Part shown: one piece after another, positions 35,220-42,105 of the stretch
How the letters are laid out: each line of letters opens with the position of its first letter
Position numbering within the stretch: the stretch's first letter is position 1
NCBI GenBank assembly: GCA_964514215.1
Contig: CAZEPW010000030.1
Location: 1-42,105 of the forward strand
DNA from: CAYQUC01 sp964514215
Lineage (GTDB): Bacteria; Pseudomonadota; Gammaproteobacteria; UBA6429; Thiohalophilaceae
Direction: 5' to 3'
DNA: 42,105 nucleotides
The notes under the pieces: model-generated
Databases searched by the model: none
Told to the model about the DNA's origin: nothing
The model's input: only the letters and a program-made list of their open reading frames with translations
Position numbers and translations under genes: made by a program

Positions 35220-35825
35220 CTACGCAGAACGATTTCGAATAAGATCACACAATGACCGAAGTAAAGCAACCAGCTCATCTTTTGAAACACTGGTTTTAGA
35301 TTTAACCAACAAACCTTGGAGGTTGATGTTTAATAACGAAGCGATTTGTTTAGCGCTGCTGGTCACTTCAATTTCTTTAGTATCAATTGCGCGTTGAATA
35401 TGAACCGTAAAAATATTTTCAAAGTCTAACCAAAACTGTCGAATTTTTTTGGCAATGGCCGGATCGTGCGATGCCATTTCGATAGCTGTATTATTAATAA
35501 AGCAACCGCTTTGTTCGCCTTTGTGGCTAAACTCAATCATCGCTTCAAAAACGCGCTGCATACTATCAAATGAGGACCCCGATTCAGCGACAAATGAATC
35601 TGCCATTTGCTGGATGTTGCTCAGCGACATTTCAATATACATATCCAAACTTGAAATAAATAAAGCATGTTTATTACCATAAGTTTGATACATACTGGCG
35701 CGGTTAATGCCCATTGAAACCACTAAATCCTGCATCGAGGTTGCTTCATAGCCCTTATCCCAAAAGACATTTAATGCCTTTGAAAGTGCCTCTTGCTGAT
35801 CAAATTGTTTACCGGGTCCAACCAT
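35220..35825 (-). CDS. TetR/AcrR-family transcriptional regulator
   Basis: A 201-residue regulator. The N-terminal HTH (about 8-55) reads ALNVFWDKGYEATSMQDLV and GINRASMYQTYGNKHALF, typical of TetR. The C-terminal ligand domain includes GCFINNTAIEMASHDP. An operator-like palindrome lies 53-70 bases upstream of its start, and two close copies precede the hydrolase gene 1.6 kb downstream on the same strand. It is therefore probably a repressor of both itself and the hydrolase. Its ligand is unknown. Confidence 0.9.
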   Translation of the reverse strand: MVGPGKQFDQQEALSKALNVFWDKGYEATSMQDLVVSMGINRASMYQTYGNKHALFISSLDMYIEMSLSNIQQMADSFVAESGSSFDSMQRVFEAMIEFSHKGEQSGCFINNTAIEMASHDPAIAKKIRQFWLDFENIFTVHIQRAIDTKEIEVTSSAKQIASLLNINLQGLLVKSKTSVSKDELVALLRSLCDLIRNRSA

Positions 35826-35877
35826 AATGCCACTACAGTTTAAATTTTGAATTTTTGTTTTGGAATGAATCTCAATA

Positions 35878-35895
35878 TTAGAATGAACGTTCCAT
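35878..35895. promoter_or_regulatory. TetR-type operator at the regulator's own promoter
   Basis: TTAGAATGAACGTTCCAT. Read on the other strand it is ATGGAACGTTCATTCTAA, matching ATGGAACGATCATTCCAT of operator copy 2 except at three or four positions. An extended -10 TGCTATAAT (TATAAT at 35907-35902) lies just upstream on the minus strand, so the site should cover the transcription start. A further TGGAATGA half-site is at 35861-35868. Confidence 0.65.
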
Positions 35896-36048
35896 GTGTA
35901 AATTATAGCAGAAAAGATTCACCACAATTTAAATTAAATCCGCTCTAATCGACATACAAAAAAATAGACAACCCGATAATCTTGATATTTGGTAACTTAA
36001 ATTCCTGCTGTTAATACAACAAACATAGAGTAACACGACCGAAATAAC

Positions 36049-36074
36049 GGTTATTTTAAAATTTAAAAATAACC
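36049..36074 (-). terminator. Hairpin after the FG-GAP lipoprotein gene
   Basis: GGTTATTTT and AAAATAACC form a nine-pair stem about 40 bases past the stop of the gene that ends at 36115. There is no clear T run after it, so it is a weak call. Confidence 0.35.
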
Positions 36075-36114
36075 ATTATCCCCTAAACAATCCCTAACTT
36101 AGTTATTCGCTTTA

Positions 36115-39100
36115 TTAATTCGATAGCGTTTTAGCAGAAAAAACCACAACAACTTGGGCATCATCAAACGCGATAATATCATCCGTGCCATCACCATTAA
36201 CATCGGCCATTAAACGCGGGTTGCCATTTACCCTCCAGCCTTTTAAAAAACTAAACTCATCTAACCATTTTTTCATTGGAGTATAAGTGCCGCTGTTTCC
36301 AGTATTAAGCGCATACAAAACACCACCATCGGTGCCAAAGCCAGACTGCGGACCAAATCCGATAATATCCGGCAGTCCGTCACCATTGATATCGGCCAAA
36401 AAGCGTGGATCATTTTGAATACGCCAACCGGAGTAATAGGAAAACTGATTAATCGCAACATAAAAAGAACTATCAAAATTAATGTCATTCGATAGGCCGA
36501 TGGCAACCGAAGCATTCGCAAAAGCAACAATATCGGTTTTTTTATCGTTATTAACATCAGCAACGAAACGCAAATGCCGATCAATTTGATAACCGTTATC
36601 GGCCGCAAAAAGCGCCACAGACCAACTATTAGGCAGGAAGCCGTCATTTTTATCGTTAATGTAGGCCACTGTTGTCCCGACTCCAAAACCAACAATATCA
36701 GGATAACTATCACCATTCACATCGGCCACAACACGAGGATGATCCACCGTCCAAGAACCTGCCCGCACGGATGATCCCAGCACCGGTAACACAACCCCTA
36801 CCGGTTTAATGAAACTAATACCAGTCGAATATGCTATTTCAACCCCCGTGGACCGAAAAGCAATAATATCAATCTTGCCATCATTATTAAAATCCGCTAA
36901 CAACCGAGGGTGTCGACCAAGCCGCCAACTTTGATTATAACCATAATCATCAACCCAAAGTGAAGCAGCTAAAAAACCTCCAGCACCATCATTAATAGCG
37001 ACTTTCACGCCGACATCTGTAAAAGCAACAATATCAAGATAACCATCACCGGTAACATCAGCCAATTCGTGGATGTGTTGTGATTTTAAATAACCATTAA
37101 CACCAAACGCTAACGGTATTTCCACAGCAGCATCAAAACCCGAACCATTTGATAAAGCAACCCAAGTTGCTGTTGGTGCAAAACCAACTAAATCTGCTTT
37201 TTTATCGCCGTTTATATCTGTTGCTACTCGTGTATGCGTTAATTCATTCCAGTTTTCATTTTGTGTCAAGCCACCAATGCTCGCACTAAAACGATCTTGT
37301 AAATTAACAACATAGGTTTTTATTTCATCGGCAAGATTGCGACTCTTGGCCGTAACAACCACCGGGAAAATTCCTTTGCTTGAATATTGATGCAAGGTAT
37401 TAATCGAATTAAAACCAGAAGTTAACACACTCGGTGCAGCGCTATCCCCCCAATCAATCACAATGCTATCCAGATTAACGCTGGAAGTTGCTATCACCGC
37501 CCCCTTAACCGTTATTAAATCACCGGGGCCGGTGAATGTTAAATTAATGCTAGCCAATGCAGTGCCAACGGATGGATCGGTATCATCAAGCACCAAATCA
37601 CCATCAGTATCTTTATTATCAGGATCCAAACCTTTTAATTTTTCATTGTCATCCGATAGATTATCGCCATCGGCATCTGGATTTAGAGGATCAGAAAAAA
37701 CATGATAGCCCGGTGCTGTCACAATGACATCCCAACCAATTTTAACTTCATCATAATCCGTTAAATTATCTGCATCAGAATCGATATTATCCAGCCTACT
37801 TCCAATTAAATATTCTTCACGGTTAAATAATTTGTCTCCATCCGTATCAGCCAGATAAACAAGAGTAATTCTGTCGCGTGGTTTTAATATTATATCTTCA
37901 AAATTAATATTTGGATTACTATCGATACTGGCGCTATTAGTAAAAACATACCAAAATCCAGTAGTAATATCGACACTAGCCACACTTCGAACTTGGCTTA
38001 ATACCGTGCGGCTCATCCCCGTTGGATTATTATTAACATCAAAAAGTTGCTGGATTTTTGTTTGAAATGGAATATCAAGTATCTTAGTCAGTATCTCTGA
38101 AATTGAGATGCCTAAAACTTCTTGGGTAATCGGATCACGTTTAACATTTGTTGCAACCATATAACTCTCAACGGTATCAGTAATATTTATTTTACTGGCG
38201 CCATAATCAATCACAACTTGAGCTGTTTGAGAAGAAATATCCTGACTCAACCGTGCAAAATCGCGACCTTGTTCATTGCCAATTTTTTTCAAATCATAAT
38301 TACTGACCGTAAACAAAAGACCACTTGGATTTTGCATCAACTCTTTTAAAAGTGGCACCGACGGTGTATCAGCAACAACCAATTTCTCAATACTGGCGCC
38401 ATCACCCAAGGTTTTAGCTCCACCATCGGGCACAAATTTTAATGTACCCACCGGTTGAAAAGTACTGGAATTATTCACTCGTTTCTTTGCAATAACTTCG
38501 ACACCGGAGAGATCAAAGGTGAGATTAGAAGTATTTGTTATTCGTAGCGTGGTCGTGAGCGAACCACTTTCAGCCACACTTGTTAAATTTTTAGTTGCTT
38601 CACGATAGCGCCCATATTCTTGACGTGCACTTTGTGATGATGCCGAAGTTATATTTGTTGATGTTTCCTGTGTAATTGATGATGAAGTACTCGCTTCTTT
38701 GCCGCCCTTGACCGACCCCCCAAAACCACCAATACCCGCTTGCAATGAAGCCTCAGCATAGACCTTACTGCTGTTGGTGACGGTTGATGCGGTTGCTTCG
38801 GTATCGGAGCGGCTATAACTTGATTTTTGCCCTTGAGCAAAGCTAGAGGTAAAACTGCCAACATCTTTACTACTAATACTATCGATCACATTCACTTGAA
38901 TCGTGGGCGCATCAATCACATCAATGGAAATAGTCGGTAAATCAGCAACCAATGGATTAAACCCGCCATTAGTGACTTCGTAGTTGTCATCTAAACCATC
39001 ACCATCGGTATCGGTTAAAATTTCTGAGGTACCAATTATTCGTTCCTCGCTATCAGTTAAACCATCACCATCAGTATCCGTTGCTGAAACAACCGTCTCG

Positions 39101-39192
39101 CTACTACTACCGCCTCCTCCACCACAACTAATAAGCAGAATAGAGCTTAATAAAATAGACATAACTGCTAGCCGAACATTAGCGGTAACCAT
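36115..39192 (-). CDS. Large lipoprotein with Ca-binding repeats and seven FG-GAP repeats
   Basis: I chose the ATG at 39192 (1025 residues), which has GGGAG upstream; the frame is open 11 codons further. Lipobox LLISC (Cys23) is followed by GGGGG. Thrombospondin type-3-like Ca sites (DTDGDGLTDSEE, DTDGDGLDD) lie near 38-75, and a second set (DTDGDKLFNREE to DTDGDLVLDDTD) near 455-545. Between them is a 370-residue region of unknown fold. A PKD-like domain (about 550-635) is followed by seven repeats of about 55 residues, each with ADxNGDxxxDIVxF, which suggests a seven-bladed beta-propeller like integrin heads or PVL-type lectins. It is predicted to sit on the cell surface or outer membrane; a binding role is inferred. 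Confidence 0.85.
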   Translation of the reverse strand: MVTANVRLAVMSILLSSILLISCGGGGGSSSETVVSATDTDGDGLTDSEERIIGTSEILTDTDGDGLDDNYEVTNGGFNPLVADLPTISIDVIDAPTIQVNVIDSISSKDVGSFTSSFAQGQKSSYSRSDTEATASTVTNSSKVYAEASLQAGIGGFGGSVKGGKEASTSSSITQETSTNITSASSQSARQEYGRYREATKNLTSVAESGSLTTTLRITNTSNLTFDLSGVEVIAKKRVNNSSTFQPVGTLKFVPDGGAKTLGDGASIEKLVVADTPSVPLLKELMQNPSGLLFTVSNYDLKKIGNEQGRDFARLSQDISSQTAQVVIDYGASKINITDTVESYMVATNVKRDPITQEVLGISISEILTKILDIPFQTKIQQLFDVNNNPTGMSRTVLSQVRSVASVDITTGFWYVFTNSASIDSNPNINFEDIILKPRDRITLVYLADTDGDKLFNREEYLIGSRLDNIDSDADNLTDYDEVKIGWDVIVTAPGYHVFSDPLNPDADGDNLSDDNEKLKGLDPDNKDTDGDLVLDDTDPSVGTALASINLTFTGPGDLITVKGAVIATSSVNLDSIVIDWGDSAAPSVLTSGFNSINTLHQYSSKGIFPVVVTAKSRNLADEIKTYVVNLQDRFSASIGGLTQNENWNELTHTRVATDINGDKKADLVGFAPTATWVALSNGSGFDAAVEIPLAFGVNGYLKSQHIHELADVTGDGYLDIVAFTDVGVKVAINDGAGGFLAASLWVDDYGYNQSWRLGRHPRLLADFNNDGKIDIIAFRSTGVEIAYSTGISFIKPVGVVLPVLGSSVRAGSWTVDHPRVVADVNGDSYPDIVGFGVGTTVAYINDKNDGFLPNSWSVALFAADNGYQIDRHLRFVADVNNDKKTDIVAFANASVAIGLSNDINFDSSFYVAINQFSYYSGWRIQNDPRFLADINGDGLPDIIGFGPQSGFGTDGGVLYALNTGNSGTYTPMKKWLDEFSFLKGWRVNGNPRLMADVNGDGTDDIIAFDDAQVVVVFSAKTLSN

Positions 39193-39515
39193 AATGTTTA
39201 TAACTCCCATACTATTTTCTATCATTTTAAAAAATTTAAACTAAAATCACCAAGAATCCCTGACCACCGGGGTAACGGAACCCTAATATCATTATTTATT
39301 ATTTAACAATAAAAAAACAGTGAACAAAGGTCAGTAGCCACCCAGACTTTAGTCTGTATAGAAGAAATAGTTTGGACAGACAGCTAAAACAGCATTATAT
39401 TGATACGCTAATGCCCTTTTAAAAATACCGCTTTTAAAATTTGAATGTTCAACAATCTCTAATTTATACTTTTTTATAGCATCTGAATTCAAGCAGCAAA
39501 GGTTATCAATTAACA
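39193..39515. promoter_or_regulatory. Divergent promoter region with a 14-bp palindrome
   Basis: The 323 bases between the FG-GAP lipoprotein and the hybrid kinase contain the inverted repeat CAGACT-TT-AGTCTG (39343-39356), about 160 bases upstream of the kinase start. It could bind a dimeric regulator. No gene is evident. Confidence 0.4.
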
Positions 39516-41267
39516 ATGGATAAACTCGAACAAACTAGGTTACTTAAAAATAAAATTGTTATTGAACAAATCCAACTCCTCTATAAAAACCTGTTGCCCA
39601 TTCTCGCAGCAAACATCGTTGTTGGTAGCGCAACACTATTTGGACTTTGGAAGGTAGTATCACAATCAGTTTTAATTATTTGGTTCAGTGTTTTAATCGT
39701 TGTGGTTTTATTGCGCGTTATCAGCTATTTATATTTTTTAAAAAAATTTAATTGCAAAACAATCAAAAAATTTGAAATACTACTCATTACCGGTAGTACG
39801 CTTACTGGACTGTTATGGGGACTTTCCGGCGTGATATTATTCCCCGAACAACAATTGGATTACCAATTATTTATTCTATTCGTGTTGGTCGGAATGGGTG
39901 CAGGTTCAATTTCATCACTAACATCATATTTGCCTGCATTTTTTTCTTTTTTTCCAATCTCCATGTTACCGATTTGTTTTAAATTATTACTCTATGGAGA
40001 CCCCATTCATTTATCATTATCGATAATGGCATTTACCTATGTGATTGTATTATCATATTTTGCGTTAAATATAAACCGAACCTATGTTGACTCATTGCGA
40101 CTGCGTTTTGAAAACAATGATTTACTTGAACAATTACGAGAACAAAAAAACCAAGCGGAATTGGCCAACATTTCAAAAACAAAATTTCTCGCTGCAGCCA
40201 GCCATGATCTGCGTCAACCATTACACGCACTGGCATTATTCACTTCAGTATTAGACGGCTCAATTAAAAGTGCTAAAAATAGGAACGTTGTCAAACAAAT
40301 AAAGGCATCGGTTAACTCACTTCAAAAATTATTTAATGCGTTACTCGATATCTCCCGACTCGAAGCAGGCGTTATGAAAGTTAAAAAAACCACGTTTTAT
40401 TTACAAAATATGTTTGATATTTTAGCGAATGATTTTAATCCATTGGCAACAGAAAAAAACATCTCTATTAATTGGCCAAAATGCCATTATGCTATTTTTA
40501 CCGATCAAGAACTATTTGAACAAATTTTAAGAAATTATATTAGCAATGCCATTCGATACACCCAAAAGGGCAAGATCAACATAGAATTTGAAGTGAAGGA
40601 CAAGTTCATCACCATCAATGTTATCGATACTGGAATTGGTATAGCAGAACATCAGCAACAAATTATTTTTCAAGAATTTCAACAACTCAATAAGCAAAAC
40701 AAAAATCAAAATGAAGGCTTAGGATTAGGGCTTGCAATAGTGCAACGCAGTGCAAAACTATTGGGACATGAAATTAATATCAAATCACAAGCAAATGCGG
40801 GAGCGACATTTTCTATTACCGTTGACATTTCAACTAAAACAGATAATGAGATTCAACAACAACCGGATATTAACCGTGCGAATATAGAAATTAAAAACGC
40901 ATTAATCATGGTCATCGATGATGACAGTAACGTACTCGAAGGAACTCAACGTTTATTTGAACAATGGGGCTGTAAAGTACTATCAGCAAGTAATTTAAGC
41001 CAAGTATACAGTCACCTTGAACAACTACCGCATCCACCCGATGGTATTATTGCTGACTACCGTTTACAAAATAATCAAACTGGAATTGAAGCCATTAAAA
41101 TTATATGTGACAAATACGATAAAAGTATTCCAGCCGTTATCGTCACAGGTGATATTGAATCTGAACAGTTACGCCAGGCAAATAAAAATCAACTTCAAGT
41201 ATTACACAAACCAGTGCCCGCAATAAAATTTCGCACATTTTTACGTAATGTACAGTGTCGAAACTAA
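39516..41267 (+). CDS. Hybrid sensor histidine kinase with C-terminal receiver
   Basis: A 583-residue protein. About six hydrophobic segments in residues 25-185 form a membrane sensor. A short coiled coil leads to HisKA with His230 (AAASHDLRQPLHAL), N-box Asn344, G1 DTGIGI (371-376) and G2 GLGLGLAIVQ. The receiver (about 463-580) has Asp468-470, phospho-acceptor Asp514 (GIIADYRL), Thr544 and Lys565. No HPt domain is visible, so an outside HPt would be needed for a full relay, or the receiver may tune the kinase itself. The LuxR-type regulator converging from the right is the likely partner. Confidence 0.9.
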   Translation: MDKLEQTRLLKNKIVIEQIQLLYKNLLPILAANIVVGSATLFGLWKVVSQSVLIIWFSVLIVVVLLRVISYLYFLKKFNCKTIKKFEILLITGSTLTGLLWGLSGVILFPEQQLDYQLFILFVLVGMGAGSISSLTSYLPAFFSFFPISMLPICFKLLLYGDPIHLSLSIMAFTYVIVLSYFALNINRTYVDSLRLRFENNDLLEQLREQKNQAELANISKTKFLAAASHDLRQPLHALALFTSVLDGSIKSAKNRNVVKQIKASVNSLQKLFNALLDISRLEAGVMKVKKTTFYLQNMFDILANDFNPLATEKNISINWPKCHYAIFTDQELFEQILRNYISNAIRYTQKGKINIEFEVKDKFITINVIDTGIGIAEHQQQIIFQEFQQLNKQNKNQNEGLGLGLAIVQRSAKLLGHEINIKSQANAGATFSITVDISTKTDNEIQQQPDINRANIEIKNALIMVIDDDSNVLEGTQRLFEQWGCKVLSASNLSQVYSHLEQLPHPPDGIIADYRLQNNQTGIEAIKIICDKYDKSIPAVIVTGDIESEQLRQANKNQLQVLHKPVPAIKFRTFLRNVQCRN

Positions 41268-41271
41268 AAAA

Positions 41272-41907
41272 TTAGGTTACATCAACTGACGAAAATAAAC
41301 CTAATTTATCCGATGCCAATACTGCTTGAGTACGATTACTAACACCTAAAATTTTAAATAGTGAAGTGATGTGCATTTTAACCGTGCCCTCAGCTAAACC
41401 CAATTGAGCTGCAATCACTTTATTAGAAAGACCTTGTGTTAATAAAGCCAGCACCTGCATCTGGCGCGGTGTTATTCCCGATAACGATTTAGTTTTATGT
41501 GCTTGAGTTTGTTGCTGCATGGAATTCGATGGTATATAAATACCACCGGATAAAACCAACCTGATGGCATTAAGCATAACCGCGCTAGTTGTATCTTTTG
41601 GAATGTATCCCATAGCACCGGCATCTAACGCACGTTGTATATCAACCATTTGATTTGATGCAGAAAGTATTATAATGGGTAATGCGGGGTATCGTTCTGT
41701 CAAGCTATCCAATACCGTAAAGCCATCTTTACCGGGCAAATTTAAATCCAGTAATACCAAATCAATATTATTATTATCTTGAGTATGTTTTAAAGCGCAC
41801 TCGAAATCAGATGCTTCCAATATAATAATATCGACTTCAAGCTCGTTTAAAACGTAACATAAACCATCACGAAATAAAGCATGATCATCAACAATGAGTA
41901 TTTTCAT
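41272..41907 (-). CDS. NarL/LuxR-class response regulator
   Basis: The start at 41907 (211 residues) gives MKILIVDDHALFRDGL, the standard opening; an ATG 18 bases earlier adds only six atypical residues. The receiver has Asp7/Asp8, phospho-acceptor Asp54 (LVLLDLNLPGKDGF) and Lys104. The LuxR HTH (about 143-205) includes LTPRQMQVL-like GITPRQMQVLALLTQGLSNK and GTVKMHITSLFKILGVSNR. It converges with the hybrid kinase, four bases apart, and is probably its output. Confidence 0.92.
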   Translation of the reverse strand: MKILIVDDHALFRDGLCYVLNELEVDIIILEASDFECALKHTQDNNNIDLVLLDLNLPGKDGFTVLDSLTERYPALPIIILSASNQMVDIQRALDAGAMGYIPKDTTSAVMLNAIRLVLSGGIYIPSNSMQQQTQAHKTKSLSGITPRQMQVLALLTQGLSNKVIAAQLGLAEGTVKMHITSLFKILGVSNRTQAVLASDKLGLFSSVDVT

Positions 41908-41954
41908 CGTATCGCATATTCCCATTATTCACTTGATAAAACCTTTATATTTTC

Positions 41955-42068
41955 TCATCTAACGCAATACTGTATATTGATTACTTCAACACCATCAGGA
42001 TTATTAGGAATAGTCACATGGTTAGCACTAGTATCACTGGTTAATTCTTTAGTTTTGCTTAAACTCAT
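41955..42068 (-). CDS. Possible 37-residue peptide gene
   Basis: An ATG at 42068 with AGGAA six bases before it opens a 37-codon frame ending in TGA, 48 bases before the response regulator start. The product reads MSLSKTKELTSDTSANH, then VTIPNNPDGVEVINIQYCVR. It is hydrophilic, with no signal peptide and one Cys near the end. The good ribosome site and ordinary codon choice are in its favour, but no family was recognised. It could be a leader or small signalling peptide. Upstream context is cut by the window edge. Confidence 0.4.
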   Translation of the reverse strand: MSLSKTKELTSDTSANHVTIPNNPDGVEVINIQYCVR

Positions 42069-42105
42069 TTAATTTCCTATTGCGACAGATTCATTTTTTA
42101 TTTAA

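Noticed and set aside
41881..42072. Plus-strand 63-codon frame
   Set aside because: It starts inside the response regulator on the other strand and has no ribosome site.

Overview
The window looks like chromosomal DNA of an AT-rich, probably marine or aquatic gammaproteobacterium. The lineage inference rests on a fused RlmKL methyltransferase, a YgiQ radical SAM protein, a DUF5062-like gene, an MCE/Mla lipid transporter and a complete proteobacterial dedicated sortase (Pds) system. No closer placement can be made from the sequence. A run of exactly 100 Ns (34554-34653) shows that it comes from a draft or metagenome scaffold.

Layout. Bases 1-577 hold the 5' part of a secreted Ser/Asn/Gly-repeat protein (minus strand), followed by a TraF/PorV-like outer-membrane barrel protein and rlmL (both minus). 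Bases 4712-10331 form one tight plus-strand operon: an HDOD-PP2C phosphatase, an RsbW-like kinase and a STAS protein (a complete partner-switching module), then MlaE, MlaF, an MCE protein and a PqiC-type lipoprotein. Bases 10321-17118 hold the sortase island: sortase and its VIT-VWA target (minus), and divergently the response regulator pdsR, sensor kinase pdsS and OmpA-like lipoprotein pdsO (plus). A sixA-like phosphatase and ygiQ converge just after it.

Bases 20177-29526 are mixed: an AlkC-type DNA glycosylase, an LPMO-like secreted protein with a C-terminal sorting signal, a secreted glutathione peroxidase, a spondin-domain protein, an OmpR/EnvZ-type two-component pair and a MASE3-PAS-GGDEF-EAL protein. 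Bases 29762-31836 hold a DUF5062-like gene, a small lipoprotein, tRNA-Arg(UCG) and an SRPBCC plus WYL-regulator operon.

Bases 31920-35825 are a secreted metallo-beta-lactamase-fold hydrolase and a TetR regulator that share near-identical operators. Between them lies a roughly 1.5 kb stretch with a toxin-antitoxin remnant, an AT-rich membrane protein, the assembly gap and a broken reading frame. Bases 36115-41907 hold a large lipoprotein with Ca-binding repeats and seven FG-GAP repeats, and a hybrid histidine kinase convergent with a LuxR-type response regulator. A possible 37-residue peptide gene lies upstream of that regulator.

Theme: the window is rich in cell-envelope and signalling genes. 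The two most notable arrangements are the partner-switching module inside the lipid-transport operon, and the complete sortase island whose sensor carries what looks like a CBM9-type periplasmic domain. Both interpretations are inferences from domain content and gene order.
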